Source: Enterobacter ludwigii (GTDB lineage: Bacteria; Pseudomonadota; Gammaproteobacteria; Enterobacterales; Enterobacteriaceae). From it: a stretch of 64,000 nucleotides of DNA. The stretch lies in NCBI RefSeq assembly GCF_001750725.1, contig NZ_CP017279.1:682001-746000 (forward strand). Reading direction: 5' to 3'. Both the position numbers and the translations under genes were made by a program. Below the pieces are notes generated by a model. It ran no database searches and was not told the origin of the DNA. It was given only the letters and a program-made list of their open reading frames with translations. Positions 17,906 to 28,076 of this stretch are shown here, one piece after another. Every line of letters starts with the position of its first letter. The first letter of the stretch is position 1.

Positions 17906-18102
17906 GGCGATCAATTTTTCAACTGGGTAAAAATATCCGGCAGAAATGTCCTAACACCTCGGTTTTAGACGGTCAATAATTTTCTTTATTAAAGTTGGTG
18001 GCGAAGTCGATGGTCGTATTCACCGCGTCTCATTACTCTCTTCACACGTTTTGTCGCAGCGTGATGCTGCTTATTTTCGCTTTGTTAAAGGCCAGATGAA
18101 AA

Positions 18103-18876
18103 ATGAGGTTCTCATTTCTGTCACGGTGGATAACCCCTTGCATGATGTTGGCGCTGTTAATTTTTAGCGGCCAGCAAGGGTATTTCACGTTTAAAGATTA
18201 TAAAAAGGTTACGAATAGGTTGGCTAACGCCGATGCGCAGCCGCTGAAAAACCGCCGCGAAGAGAAAACATTCACGCTTTTCACGGCGGCAGCACGTCAG
18301 GACATTGGGCCGGCTGCGCTAAAAGCCCCGCTGGCGGCGGAAATAGAAGGCATTGTGCGCAGTGATGACCCCTGGCTTTCCTTCGCTGTTATTAAAACGC
18401 CCGCGGGCCAGAAGAGCTACCGCGAAGGGGAGCCGCTGACCGGGTTTAACGATGCCTTTATTCAGGAAATTAACAAAGACAGTGTCGTCGTGAATTATGA
18501 AGGCATCACGCAGACGCTGGCCTTAAAGAAACCGGATTATTTCAAGGGCGGCGTTGATAGCGGCCCGGTAACCAAATCGACAAAAGATGCAGGCGCAGAC
18601 ACGCTGCATCTGAATGATTATCTGGTATTAAAACCGGTTGTCGAAAAAGGCCAACTGGAAGGCTATGCCATTAATCCCCGGAATGCCTCTTCCTTTTATA
18701 GCCATTCAGGACTGAAAAAAGGGGATGTGGCAGTCGAAGTGAATGCTGTCGATATGACCAATGAAGTAAAGGCAAAAAATATTATTGCTGAATGGTCAAA
18801 AATGAAAGAAGCGGAGGTTGTCGTCAGACGTCACGCTCACCTTGAAAATATTCGGGTCAATGTTCTTAACAATTAA
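18103..18876 (+). CDS. gspC: GspC, type II secretion inner-membrane/periplasmic linker
   Basis: The 257-residue protein has a short cytoplasmic start, a transmembrane helix at about 10-28, a homology region (about 75-145, GIVRSDDPWLSFAVI) that contacts the secretin N0 domain, and a C-terminal PDZ-like domain (about 170-257, INPRNASSFYSHSGLKKGDV). GspC links the inner-membrane platform to GspD and helps select substrates. The Shine-Dalgarno is weak. It begins the gspCDEFGHIJKLMO operon and ends 13 bp before gspD. Confidence 0.92.
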   Translation: MRFSFLSRWITPCMMLALLIFSGQQGYFTFKDYKKVTNRLANADAQPLKNRREEKTFTLFTAAARQDIGPAALKAPLAAEIEGIVRSDDPWLSFAVIKTPAGQKSYREGEPLTGFNDAFIQEINKDSVVVNYEGITQTLALKKPDYFKGGVDSGPVTKSTKDAGADTLHLNDYLVLKPVVEKGQLEGYAINPRNASSFYSHSGLKKGDVAVEVNAVDMTNEVKAKNIIAEWSKMKEAEVVVRRHAHLENIRVNVLNN

Positions 18877-18889
18877 TAAGTGTACAGAC

Positions 18890-20806
18890 ATGAAGAAATT
18901 TCCATGGGCGTGCGTGGCGCTGACCGCATTGTCGTTATATTCGGGTTCGCTGCTCGCAGCCAACTTTAGCGCGAGTTTTAAAAATACCGATATCCGCGAG
19001 TTTATCGATACGGTAGGCCGTAACCTTAACAAAACCATTCTCGTCGACCCGTCGGTTCAGGGTTCCGTATCCGTCAGAACCTACAACGTGCTGACGGAGG
19101 ATGAGTATTACCAGTTCTTCCTGAGCGTGCTGGATCTCTACGGTCTCTCGGTGATCCCGATGGATAACGGCATGGTTAAAGTGGTGCGCTCAAGCGTGGC
19201 CCGCACCGCCGGTGCGCCGCTGGCAGACAGCACAAACCCGGGCAAAGGCGATGAGATTATTACCCGTGTCGTGCGCATGGAAAACGTGCCGGTGCGTGAA
19301 CTCGCGCCGCTGTTGCGTCAACTGAACGATGCTACCGGCATCGGCAACGTGGTGCACTTCGAGCCTTCCAACGTGCTGCTGTTAACCGGTAAAGCGTCCG
19401 TGGTGAACCGGCTGGTGGATCTGGTCCAGCGCGTGGATAAAGACGGTGTTCAGCGTCGCGAAATCGTCCCCCTGCGCTTTGCTTCCGCCAAAGCGCTCTC
19501 CGACATGTTGAATAATCTCAACAACGAAGAGCAGAAAGGGCAGAACGCGCCGCAGTTGGCCACCAAAGTGGTGGCGGATGACGAAACCAACAGCCTGGTG
19601 ATCAGCGGTTCGGAAGATGCGCGCACGCGTACCCGCAGCCTGATCCATGAGTTAGATCGCGAGCAGAACAACGAGGGGAATACCCGCGTCTTCTATCTCA
19701 AGTACGCCAGCGCCACCAAAGTGGTTCCGGTGCTCACCGGTATTGGCGAACAGCTGAAAGACAAAACCGGCACCGCGAAGGCGAAAACGGCCACCGCGGC
19801 GACCGATCTGAATATTACCGCCGACGAGTCAACCAACTCGCTGGTGATCACCGCGCAGCCTAACGTGATGAACTCTCTGGAGAAGGTGATCGACAAGCTC
19901 GACATCCGCCGTCCGCAGGTGCTGGTGGAAGCCATCATTGCTGAAGTGCAGGACGGCAACGGTCTGGATCTCGGCGTGCAGTGGACCGGCAAGCACGGTG
20001 GCGTCCAGTTCGGCTCCACCGGCCTGCCCATTAGTCAGATAAAAAATGGCACCATCAAGGGCGCCAGCTTTACTGGCCTGGCGACCGGCTTCTTTAACGG
20101 TGATTTCGGTGCGCTGATGACCGCGCTCTCAACTGACGGCAAAAACGACATCCTTTCCACGCCAAGCGTGGTCACGCTGGATAACAAAGAGGCGTCATTC
20201 AATGTCGGTCAGGACGTGCCGGTGCTTTCCGGTTCGCAGACCACCAGTGGTGATAATGTCTTTAACTCCGTAGAGCGCAAGACGGTGGGGACCAAACTGA
20301 AAATTGTGCCGCAAATCAACGACGGCGACATGATCCACCTGAAGATTGAGCAGGAAGTCTCAAGCGTCGACAACAGCGCAACGGAAGACGCCAGCCTTGG
20401 CCCAACCTTTAATACCCGAACCATCAATAACGAAGTGATGGTGCACAGCGGGCAAACGGTGGTGCTCGGCGGCCTGATGGAGAATGTCACTAAGCAGTCG
20501 GTCTCCAAAGTGCCGCTGCTGGGGGATATTCCGCTGGTCGGGCAGCTTTTCCGCTACACCTCGCAGGACGCGTCCAAACGCAACCTGATGGTCTTTATTC
20601 ATACCACCGTGCTGCGTGACGACGACAACTACAGCGCGGCGTCGAAAGAGAAATATGACCAGATCCGCGCCCGCCAGCAGCAGCGCGTTGAGGAGAAAAA
20701 GCTCGGGATCATTGAACCGGCGGATAACGCCGTGTTACCCGCGTTCCCTGCTGCGAGTGCTGCATCGGTGAAAACCAGCGCGTCCCGCAATCCGTTTAAA
20801 GAGTAA
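18890..20806 (+). CDS. gspD: GspD, outer-membrane secretin
   Basis: Starting at the ATG at 18890, the protein has 638 residues with a Sec signal ([14 protein letters not shown], cleavage near residue 23); longer in-frame starts would lie inside gspC. After the N0 domain ([17 protein letters not shown]) come repeated N1-N3 domains with the [16 protein letters not shown] and [12 protein letters not shown] signatures, then the secretin core (about 360-580; [15 protein letters not shown]). It forms the multimeric outer-membrane channel through which folded chitinases would exit. The C-terminal S region that binds a pilotin in Klebsiella-type systems is short and I see no pilotin gene nearby. Confidence 0.96.
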   Translation: MKKFPWACVALTALSLYSGSLLAANFSASFKNTDIREFIDTVGRNLNKTILVDPSVQGSVSVRTYNVLTEDEYYQFFLSVLDLYGLSVIPMDNGMVKVVRSSVARTAGAPLADSTNPGKGDEIITRVVRMENVPVRELAPLLRQLNDATGIGNVVHFEPSNVLLLTGKASVVNRLVDLVQRVDKDGVQRREIVPLRFASAKALSDMLNNLNNEEQKGQNAPQLATKVVADDETNSLVISGSEDARTRTRSLIHELDREQNNEGNTRVFYLKYASATKVVPVLTGIGEQLKDKTGTAKAKTATAATDLNITADESTNSLVITAQPNVMNSLEKVIDKLDIRRPQVLVEAIIAEVQDGNGLDLGVQWTGKHGGVQFGSTGLPISQIKNGTIKGASFTGLATGFFNGDFGALMTALSTDGKNDILSTPSVVTLDNKEASFNVGQDVPVLSGSQTTSGDNVFNSVERKTVGTKLKIVPQINDGDMIHLKIEQEVSSVDNSATEDASLGPTFNTRTINNEVMVHSGQTVVLGGLMENVTKQSVSKVPLLGDIPLVGQLFRYTSQDASKRNLMVFIHTTVLRDDDNYSAASKEKYDQIRARQQQRVEEKKLGIIEPADNAVLPAFPAASAASVKTSASRNPFKE

Positions 20807-20820
20807 GGCGGAGGTATCAC

Positions 20821-22299
20821 GTGGACGAACTGAGCAAAACCCTGTGTAGCAGCGGCTACGCAAAAGATAACGGCGTTTTATTTTTTCACGATGCGGTCTA
20901 TATCCGTGATGACACCCCGGCACTCGCGCTGCTGGAAGTGCGTCGGGTGCTGGGACGCGCGTTTGTCCCGGTCACCCTGACGGCGGAAGCCTTCGATGAA
21001 ATGCTGGCCAGGATCTGGCAGCAGAGCAGCGGGGTGTCCCAGCAACTGGTGGACGATATGGACGCCGATATCGATCTGATGGCGTTAACCGAGGAGATCC
21101 CGGACAACGAAGATCTGCTCGATAACGATGAAAACTCGCCGGTGATCCGCCTGATCAACGCCATTCTCGGCGAGGCGGTAAAAGAGGGCGCGTCGGATAT
21201 TCATATTGAAACCTTCGAGCGTACGCTGAGCATTCGCTTTCGCGTCGACGGCGTGCTGCGTCCGGTGTTGCAGCCCGCGCGTAAGCTCGCGCCGCTGCTG
21301 GTTTCGCGTATCAAGGTGATGTCCCGGCTGGATATCGCGGAGAAACGTCTGCCGCAGGATGGCCGTATTTCCCTGCGCATTGGCCGTAAGGCGGTCGACG
21401 TGCGCGTATCGACCATTCCGTCCCAGTATGGTGAACGCGTGGTCATGCGTCTGCTCGATAAAAGCAATCTCAAGCCTGATATCAACAAGCTTGGGCTGAT
21501 TGATGAAGAACGGGAGAAGTTACAAGGGCTGATTGACCGCCCGCACGGCATTATCCTGGTCACCGGGCCAACGGGTTCCGGTAAAAGTACCACCCTGTAC
21601 GCGATTCTCTCGGCGCTGAACGGCCATGAGCGCAACATCCTGACCGTAGAAGATCCTATTGAATACGAGCTGGAAGGGGTGGGGCAGACGCAGGTTAACC
21701 CGCGCGTGGACATGACCTTTGCCCGCGGGTTACGCGCAATTCTGCGCCAGGACCCGGACGTGGTGATGATCGGCGAAATCCGTGACGCCGAGACGGCACA
21801 AATTGCGGTGCAGGCGTCGCTCACCGGTCACCTGGTCATGTCTACGCTGCACACCAACAGCGCCGCCGGGGCGATAACCCGCCTGCGGGATATGGGGCTG
21901 GAGTCGTTTTTAATCGGTTCATCGTTACTGGGGGTCATTGCCCAGCGTCTGGTGCGTCGGCTGTGTCCGCACTGCCGTACCACCAGTCCGCTGGATGACA
22001 ATGAAAAGGCGCTGTTCAGCTTTATGGACCAGCCGCCACATGCGATTTATCGCGCGGTGGGGTGCGAACACTGTCGCCAGAGCGGCTATCAGGGGCGCGC
22101 CGGTATTCATGAGTTTCTGGTGGTCGACAGCACCCTGCGCCGCGCCATTCATGAAGATAAAGACGAAATGGCCATCGAAACCGAACTCTTTAAGCAGGCC
22201 TACAGCCTGCGTGAGAACGGGCTGCTGAAGGTGATCGGTGGCGTCACTTCGCTGGAAGAGGTGATGCGCGTCACCGCCGAGCGCGGAGGAGATACGTAA
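20821..22299 (+). CDS. gspE: GspE, type II secretion ATPase
   Basis: The 492-residue protein starts at a GTG (20821) with a GCGGAGG Shine-Dalgarno 6 bases upstream. It is a cytoplasmic hexameric ATPase that drives pseudopilus growth. Walker [10 protein letters not shown] (249-257), the Walker B region around [11 protein letters not shown] (about 314-324) and two Zn-binding CxxC pairs (C382/C385, C415/C418) are present, so it should be active. An N-terminal domain (about 1-100) would bind GspL. It overlaps gspF by one base. Confidence 0.97.
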   Translation: MDELSKTLCSSGYAKDNGVLFFHDAVYIRDDTPALALLEVRRVLGRAFVPVTLTAEAFDEMLARIWQQSSGVSQQLVDDMDADIDLMALTEEIPDNEDLLDNDENSPVIRLINAILGEAVKEGASDIHIETFERTLSIRFRVDGVLRPVLQPARKLAPLLVSRIKVMSRLDIAEKRLPQDGRISLRIGRKAVDVRVSTIPSQYGERVVMRLLDKSNLKPDINKLGLIDEEREKLQGLIDRPHGIILVTGPTGSGKSTTLYAILSALNGHERNILTVEDPIEYELEGVGQTQVNPRVDMTFARGLRAILRQDPDVVMIGEIRDAETAQIAVQASLTGHLVMSTLHTNSAAGAITRLRDMGLESFLIGSSLLGVIAQRLVRRLCPHCRTTSPLDDNEKALFSFMDQPPHAIYRAVGCEHCRQSGYQGRAGIHEFLVVDSTLRRAIHEDKDEMAIETELFKQAYSLRENGLLKVIGGVTSLEEVMRVTAERGGDT

Positions 22300-23507
22300 T
22301 GGCCTTCTACGCCTGGACGGCGAGGGATACCGCGGGCAAAACCCGGCGTGGCACGTTGCAGGCTGAGGGGCAAAAGCAGGTCCGCCAGATGTTGCGCGAG
22401 CAAAAGCTGATGCCCGTCAGCATCAACGAAACCCGTGAGGTTGCGGCTGCCGGTAATGCGAACGCCGGGGCAAAACTCTCCACGCCGGTGCTGTCGATGT
22501 TTACCCGTCAGCTGTCGACGCTCGTCAACGCTGCGCTGCCGCTGGAGAGCGCGCTGAAGGCAATCGCGAAACAGACGGAGGATAAAAAGCTCGCGGCGAT
22601 GGTGGTGGACATCCGCGAGAAGGTGGTGGAAGGGCATACGCTGTTTGACGCTTTCAGCCAGTTTCCGCGCAGCTTCGACAAGCTCTACTGCACGCTGGTA
22701 ATGGCCGGTGAAAAGACCGGCCATCTGGGCGACGTGCTGGAAAAGCTGGCCGAGTACAACGAGCAGCGTCAGAAGATGAAAAGCAAACTGACGCAGGCGA
22801 TGGTCTACCCGATCACCCTGACCGTGGTGGCCATCGCGGTGATCGGCATTCTGCTGGTGGCGGTTGTGCCCCAGGTGATTGAGCAGTTCACCCATATGAA
22901 ACAGCAACTGCCGATCACCACCCGCACGCTGATCGCGGTGAGTGATTTCCTGCAGGTTTACGGCCTCTATATCGTCGGCAGTCTGGCAGGCGGGATGATG
23001 GGTTTTAAGGCCTGGCTTCGAAACGCTAAAAATCGTTTTCGCTGGCACGGCTGGCTGGTGAACGGTTCGCCCGTCAAAAAGCTGGTCTGCGCCATCAACA
23101 GCGCCCGCTATATCCGTACCCTGAGCATTTTGCAGGCCAGTAGCGTGCCGCTGCTGGAGGGGATGTATATCGCGATGGACGGGATCGAAAACCGGTATGC
23201 CCGGCAGGTGCTGGAGCAGGCGGCGGATACCGTGCGCCAGGGTGCATCGCTTTATGCGGCTCTGGAGCAGGCGAAATTATTCCCGCCGACCATGCTGTAT
23301 ATGATTGCCTCCGGGGAAGAGAGTGGGGAATTAGGCCATTTAATGGACCGCGCGGCGGAAAACCAGGAATCGGCATTACAGCATCGTATTACGTTAACGT
23401 TGTCGGTATTTGAACCGGCACTGGTGGTATCTATGGCGACGATTGTTTTATTCATCGTCCTGTCAATATTACAACCGCTTCTGCAACTTAATAATATGGT
23501 AGGTTAA
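22299..23507 (+). CDS. gspF: GspF, type II secretion inner-membrane platform protein
   Basis: This 402-residue polytopic protein has two T2SSF domains (about 70-195 and 272-395), each with the conserved helix pair (LSTLVNAALPLESAL and LSILQASSVPLLEGM), and about three transmembrane helices at 170-190, 220-240 and 375-397. It forms the rotor-like platform for the pseudopilus with GspE and GspL. The start codon overlaps the gspE stop. Confidence 0.97.
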   Translation: MAFYAWTARDTAGKTRRGTLQAEGQKQVRQMLREQKLMPVSINETREVAAAGNANAGAKLSTPVLSMFTRQLSTLVNAALPLESALKAIAKQTEDKKLAAMVVDIREKVVEGHTLFDAFSQFPRSFDKLYCTLVMAGEKTGHLGDVLEKLAEYNEQRQKMKSKLTQAMVYPITLTVVAIAVIGILLVAVVPQVIEQFTHMKQQLPITTRTLIAVSDFLQVYGLYIVGSLAGGMMGFKAWLRNAKNRFRWHGWLVNGSPVKKLVCAINSARYIRTLSILQASSVPLLEGMYIAMDGIENRYARQVLEQAADTVRQGASLYAALEQAKLFPPTMLYMIASGEESGELGHLMDRAAENQESALQHRITLTLSVFEPALVVSMATIVLFIVLSILQPLLQLNNMVG

Positions 23508-23510
23508 ATC

Positions 23511-23960
23511 ATGGCTATAAAACGTAAACACCTGGCTCGCCAGGCGGGCTTCACCTTGCTCGAATTAATGGTGGTTATTGTTATTCTCGGCGTACTCGCG
23601 AGTATGGTGGTACCCAATTTAATGGGTAATAAAGAAAAAGCGGATACCCAAAAAGCGACCAGCGATATCGTCGCGCTCGAAGGCTCGCTGGATATGTATA
23701 AGCTGGATAATCACCGCTATCCCACCACCGAGCAGGGCTTGCAGGCGCTGGTCACGAAGCCAGAGATTGCGCCCATTCCCAACGGCTACCGTGCGGACGG
23801 TTATATCCGCCGCCTGCCGCAGGACCCGTGGGGCGGGGATTATATTCTGGTCAGCCCGGGTGAACACGGTGCCGTAGACGTTTTCTCCGCCGGTCCGGAT
23901 GGCGAAGCCAATACCGCCGATGATATTACAAACTGGTCTCTGGATAAGAAAGAGAAATAA
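23511..23960 (+). CDS. gspG: GspG, major pseudopilin
   Basis: The 149-residue prepilin has a short basic leader (MAIKRKHLARQAG) cleaved before Phe by GspO, then FTLLELMVVIVILGVLAS with Glu at +5, as needed for assembly. The C-terminal part has the GspG signatures YPTTEQGLQALV, LPQDPWGGDY and DVFSAGPDG, the last two including the calcium-binding loop. It is the main subunit of the pseudopilus that pushes substrate through GspD. It overlaps gspH by one base. Confidence 0.98.
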   Translation: MAIKRKHLARQAGFTLLELMVVIVILGVLASMVVPNLMGNKEKADTQKATSDIVALEGSLDMYKLDNHRYPTTEQGLQALVTKPEIAPIPNGYRADGYIRRLPQDPWGGDYILVSPGEHGAVDVFSAGPDGEANTADDITNWSLDKKEK

Positions 23961-24445
23961 TGAAACGTCAACGCGGCTTTACGTTGCTGGAAATTATTCT
24001 GGCGCTGGTGATATTTGCCAGCTGCGCCATGATGGTGGTTTCAACAATACCCTCACGCAGCGGTGCGGATATATTTGGTCAGCAATTAAAAGCCCTCGTT
24101 GATTATGGTTCAGACCGGGCAGTGATGGACGGAAATATCGTGGGGTTGGTTATGACCGCGGATAAATACCGGCTGGTGACGCTCGAGGATAAAAACGGTG
24201 AGCGTCACTGGGTGTCGTTATCCGCGGGGCGGATAACGACCCGGGGTGATTTCCCGCCGGAGATGCACGTCTCGCTCACGCCGCAGCGTCTCGCCGCCAC
24301 GGTGACATCCGAACCGCAGGTGTTATTTCTGCCGGACGGTGAAATCAGCCGCTTTACGCTGGCGCTGCAAAGCCGCGACAACGCGCACCATTTCCGCGTG
24401 GTGTCGCAAGGCGCGGCCCCTGTAACGGTAGAAAACGATGGCTAA
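23960..24445 (+). CDS. gspH: GspH, minor pseudopilin
   Basis: The 161-residue protein begins MKRQRG/FTLLEIILALVIF, a prepilin leader with cleavage after Gly6 and Glu at +5. The rest is a beta-rich GspH-type domain. It is predicted to be a minor subunit near the pseudopilus tip. It overlaps gspG by one base and gspI by eight. Confidence 0.93.
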   Translation: MKRQRGFTLLEIILALVIFASCAMMVVSTIPSRSGADIFGQQLKALVDYGSDRAVMDGNIVGLVMTADKYRLVTLEDKNGERHWVSLSAGRITTRGDFPPEMHVSLTPQRLAATVTSEPQVLFLPDGEISRFTLALQSRDNAHHFRVVSQGAAPVTVENDG

Positions 24446-24818
24446 CGGCAAGAGAAAGCAAAAGGGGATGACGCTGCTGGAGGTGATGGTCGCGCTGGTC
24501 ATCTTCTCCACCGCCGCACTGGCGCTGATGAACTCGGTCTCCCTGAACGTGCGTTTCACCCACGGGCTGGCCGATACATTGCAGGCCAGCTGGGTCGCCG
24601 AAAATCAACTGGCGGAGGCGCAGCTCAACAGACGTGATTTTCCTGACGCTGAAGCGCAGGGGGCAGAGGTCATGGGCGGGCGCAGCTGGGCCTGGCGAAA
24701 GCAGCGCATAAAAACCGCGGCTAACGGCTGGGCGAATGCCATCCGCGTCTATGCAGAAGGCGATGAAAGCCAGCCGGTTATTTCACTGCAGGTCATCGCG
24801 CCGGGAGAGGAACCGTGA
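24438..24818 (+). CDS. gspI: GspI, minor pseudopilin
   Basis: This 126-residue prepilin has the leader MANGKRKQKG/MTLLEVMVALVIF, cleaved before Met, and the GspI core (SVSLNVRFTHGLADTLQASWVAENQL). GspI with J and K forms the pseudopilus tip complex that primes assembly. It overlaps gspH by 8 bp and gspJ by 4 bp. Confidence 0.94.
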   Translation: MANGKRKQKGMTLLEVMVALVIFSTAALALMNSVSLNVRFTHGLADTLQASWVAENQLAEAQLNRRDFPDAEAQGAEVMGGRSWAWRKQRIKTAANGWANAIRVYAEGDESQPVISLQVIAPGEEP

Positions 24819-25438
24819 AGAAAATCCGACGCCAGCGGGGATTTACCCTGCTGGAGATCATGATTGCGCTGACCATTTTTGCAGTGATCAGCACCCTGGC
24901 CTGGCAAATCCTCGACGGGGCGATGCGCACCAGTTCGGCGACGGAGGCCAGCGCGGCAAAGCTCAATCAGCTTCAGCGTGCCTGGAACCTGATGGAACGC
25001 GATTTCTATCAGCTTCAGGCGCGTGCGCCGCGCAACGAGCCGGATACATTTCGTCAGGGGGATGACGGCCTTGAGCTGACCACGCTGAACGGCGTGAGCG
25101 GAACCGTACAGCTGGAGCGCGTGCGCTGGCGGCTGGAAGAGGGGCGACTGTACCGGGATGTCTGGCCGGTGATTGACAGCCCGGCGGATGCCAGACCCGA
25201 TGCGGTGCCGATTGTCGACGAGGTGAAATCCCTGCAGTGGCGTTTTTACCGTCAGGGCTGGCAAAAAAGCTGGAACGACCCGGCACATCTGCCGGATGGC
25301 GTCGAGCTGACGCTGACGATGGAAAACGGGGAGACCTGGCGCTGGGTGTTTACGACGCCGGGCGATATCCCTGAGGCCGCCGCGCCAGCGCCCGCAGACG
25401 CATCTGCCGCGCCACCTGCAGCGGAAGCGACATCATGA
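24815..25438 (+). CDS. gspJ: GspJ, minor pseudopilin
   Basis: The 207-residue protein starts at a GTG overlapping the gspI stop (GTGA), with GGGAGAGG upstream. The leader MKKIRRQRG/FTLLEIMIALTIF is a standard prepilin signal, and the core MERDFYQLQARAPRNE is typical of GspJ. An Ala/Pro-rich tail of about 30 residues ends the protein. It belongs to the I-J-K tip complex and overlaps gspK. Confidence 0.94.
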   Translation: MKKIRRQRGFTLLEIMIALTIFAVISTLAWQILDGAMRTSSATEASAAKLNQLQRAWNLMERDFYQLQARAPRNEPDTFRQGDDGLELTTLNGVSGTVQLERVRWRLEEGRLYRDVWPVIDSPADARPDAVPIVDEVKSLQWRFYRQGWQKSWNDPAHLPDGVELTLTMENGETWRWVFTTPGDIPEAAAPAPADASAAPPAAEATS

Positions 25439-26445
25439 AGGCTTTACGTAAACAGAAAGGCGTCGCACTGCTGGTGGTACTGATCCTGCTGGTCATGATG
25501 TCGGCGCTGGCTGCCAGAATCAGCCAGCAGTTCTGCCGCAATCTGCAGAAAACCCATTACCAGGTGAGTCAGCAGCAGCTGCGCTGGGCCATGCAGGCTC
25601 AGGAGAAGGTGGTCAAAGATCGTCTGCAGAGCGACGCCAGCGGTGAGAGTAAAGCCCTTACTCTGCAGGGTGACTGGCACCAGCCGCTGGAGACCCGGGG
25701 TGACGATTACACGGTGGTCAGCCAGGTGGAAGACGCCCAGGACTGCTTCAACGTGAATAACCTGCTGGCGGCCGATGACATCGCGCAGGGGCAAAATGCG
25801 CCCGTGGTGCCGGAAAAACCGCGAAAAGAGCAGATTGTTGAGCAACTCCTGACCGGGAGTGGCCTCAGCCAGCCCACAGCGCACGAGGTTTACTCGCAGC
25901 TGGTGGACTATCTGGATGGCGATACCACCACGGCCAGCGAGGGGGCGGAGAGCGATGCCTGGGCAGGCGTGGTGCCCCCCCGGCAGCCCGCAAACCAGAT
26001 GATGCGCACGATCGCTGAGATCACGCTGCTGCCGGCATTTCCGACAACGGCATACCGGAAGGTGAGCACGCTGCTGTGTGCCTTACCGGATACCGCCAGC
26101 AAGGTGGATGTGAACACCCTGAAACCGGAACAGGCCGCCTTACTGGCCGCCATGTTCCCCGGAAAAATAACGCAAGACGATGCCGTACGCCTGATTGAAT
26201 CGCGACCTGAAACCGGCTGGGAAAATATGGAAACCTTCAGCAACGTGCTGGAGCAGGCCTTCCCGCAGGTGAAAGACGACCTTCCGCAGCTGGCCGGACA
26301 ACTCTCCACCCAAAGCCGGTACTTCCGCGTTAACTATACCGGCAACACCGATGCGCTAACGCTCCGCGTGGTAAGCCAGCTTCAGGTCAATAACGAAGCC
26401 GGTGAGATCGTGACGTGGCAACGTCGTTACCGAATGATTGAATAA
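25435..26445 (+). CDS. gspK: GspK, large minor pseudopilin
   Basis: The 336-residue protein has the leader MKALRKQKG/VALLVVLILLVMMSALA. It lacks Glu at +5, which is normal for GspK and fits its place at the very tip of the pseudopilus. The large globular domain has the two-helix T2SK repeats (KVDVNTLKPEQAALLAAMFPG; AVRLIESRPETGWENME). It starts inside the gspJ stop (ATGA). Confidence 0.95.
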   Translation: MKALRKQKGVALLVVLILLVMMSALAARISQQFCRNLQKTHYQVSQQQLRWAMQAQEKVVKDRLQSDASGESKALTLQGDWHQPLETRGDDYTVVSQVEDAQDCFNVNNLLAADDIAQGQNAPVVPEKPRKEQIVEQLLTGSGLSQPTAHEVYSQLVDYLDGDTTTASEGAESDAWAGVVPPRQPANQMMRTIAEITLLPAFPTTAYRKVSTLLCALPDTASKVDVNTLKPEQAALLAAMFPGKITQDDAVRLIESRPETGWENMETFSNVLEQAFPQVKDDLPQLAGQLSTQSRYFRVNYTGNTDALTLRVVSQLQVNNEAGEIVTWQRRYRMIE

Positions 26446-26454
26446 GAAAAGCAG

Positions 26455-27594
26455 ATGGCTATGAAACAGGTACTTTTTGTTCGTCCCGACAGCCGTGAGG
26501 GCGGGAAAATAATGTGGTGTGCTTCCGGCAGCCAGCAGGTTGACGTTGTGGAGCGCCTTGACGCGCTGGCAGACCATCCTCTCGCGGCCCGGGTCTGTTT
26601 ACTGTTGCCCGCGGGCAACATGATCTTCCGCCATTTTACGTTGCCGAAAAAAGTTGCCTCTCAGACGGCGGCGTTCTCGTGGCTGGCGGAAGAGACGCTC
26701 ATTGGCGATGTGGACAACCTTCACTGGACGGTGCTTCACAAAAAGGGGGCCGACGTTGACGCGGTGGCGATTGATACCGATCTTCTGCGCGGGTGGTTAG
26801 CCCGTTGCCAGGAGGCCGGTTTGAAGGTGGTTCAGGTGCTGCCGGATGCCTGGCTGCTGCCGGTGACGGCAGGAGGAAGCACGCTGGTTGCCCTGGATGA
26901 CCGCTACTGGCTGCGCCTGTCGCCCCATGTCGCCAGCGAAATGGAGGCCAGCCTGCTGCCGCTGCTGATGCAAAAAACCCCAGACGGTGACGTGTGCTGT
27001 TACGGCGAACCGCCAGCCGGTGTCGGGGTGGATCTTCTGCGCCCGTGGCAGCATCCGCTGGTGTTGATCCAGCCCCAGTGGCAATCCTGTCGGGTCACCC
27101 TCCTGCACGGTGAATTCAGCCCGAAGGCAGGGAAAGGCAGCGCGTCTAAAGGAATAAAAATCGCGATGGCGGCGGCGGGCCTGCTGTCTCTCGGGCTGTT
27201 GCTGGGCCCGCGGATCGCGATGGCCTGGATGCTGGTACAGCAGGAAAATCAGGTTCAGCAGGAGATCGTTCAGGTTTATCAGCACCATTTTCCCAGCATG
27301 CGCCAGCAGACCAATATCAAATACCACTTTGGTCAAAACATGAAAAAGCAGCACAAAGGGATATTCCTGCAGCTGGATGATCTTGAGCAAGCCAGGCAGG
27401 CCGTGCCCGCACTTGAGATCTCCCTGCTTGAGTACGATGCGCAACAAAATGCGCTGACCCTGAGCGTCAGTGCGCAAAGCCAGGCCGTGCTGCAGTCATT
27501 TGTGGAGAAAACAGGGGAGCATTTTGATTTCACCCTACAGCCTGTTTCGACCACTGCACCTTATACCGCCATGATCGCAGGGAAATATAAATGA
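26455..27594 (+). CDS. gspL: GspL, inner-membrane platform protein
   Basis: At 379 residues, GspL has a cytoplasmic actin-like domain (about 1-225) that recruits GspE, one transmembrane helix (about 234-258) and a periplasmic ferredoxin-like domain (about 300-375). The sequence is divergent, so the call relies on domain layout and position between gspK and gspM. Start codons at 26455 and 26461 are both possible; the second gives MKQVLFVRP. It overlaps gspM by 4 bp. Confidence 0.92.
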   Translation: MAMKQVLFVRPDSREGGKIMWCASGSQQVDVVERLDALADHPLAARVCLLLPAGNMIFRHFTLPKKVASQTAAFSWLAEETLIGDVDNLHWTVLHKKGADVDAVAIDTDLLRGWLARCQEAGLKVVQVLPDAWLLPVTAGGSTLVALDDRYWLRLSPHVASEMEASLLPLLMQKTPDGDVCCYGEPPAGVGVDLLRPWQHPLVLIQPQWQSCRVTLLHGEFSPKAGKGSASKGIKIAMAAAGLLSLGLLLGPRIAMAWMLVQQENQVQQEIVQVYQHHFPSMRQQTNIKYHFGQNMKKQHKGIFLQLDDLEQARQAVPALEISLLEYDAQQNALTLSVSAQSQAVLQSFVEKTGEHFDFTLQPVSTTAPYTAMIAGKYK

Positions 27595-28076
27595 AAGAGC
27601 GAATCACGAAGCTTACGTCGCGTTATCAACAATACAGCATCCAGGAGAAATATATTTTAAAAACCGGTGCCGTTGCCCTCCTGGCCGCGGTTGTTTATTA
27701 CGCGGGCATGATGCCACTGGATAATATGATTCAAAATAGCAAATCAACGCTGACCCGACAAAAAGAGACGCTGAACTGGATGCGCAGAGAAATAGATAAA
27801 CACCACCTTCCGGTGATGATCATTAAAACGGATAACCCGCGCACGGTGGTGGAGAACAGCGCTCATGAAATTAACCTTTCCCTGACGGAGGTGCGTCAGG
27901 ACGGGCAAACCTTATCGTTCGTGGTGAACCGCGTAAACGTGTATGAATTAAAAAACTGGCTGCGGGAAATCAACCAGACCTCCGGCGTCAGGCTGCAAAA
28001 AATGAACCTTACGCCGGTCGATCACCTCAGTGATGTGAAAGCCGAAGTGCAGCTCACCTGGCGCGAAACCGCATGA
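27591..28076 (+). CDS. gspM: GspM, inner-membrane platform protein
   Basis: This 161-residue bitopic protein has a short cytoplasmic start, a transmembrane helix at about 22-42 and a periplasmic ferredoxin-like domain (about 80-160). It should pair with GspL. It overlaps gspL and gspO with ATGA junctions. No gspN follows; gspO comes directly after. Confidence 0.92.
   Translation: MKERITKLTSRYQQYSIQEKYILKTGAVALLAAVVYYAGMMPLDNMIQNSKSTLTRQKETLNWMRREIDKHHLPVMIIKTDNPRTVVENSAHEINLSLTEVRQDGQTLSFVVNRVNVYELKNWLREINQTSGVRLQKMNLTPVDHLSDVKAEVQLTWRETA

Noticed and set aside
25435..25500. Missing Glu+5 in GspK
   Set aside because: This is a normal feature of GspK pseudopilins, not a defect.
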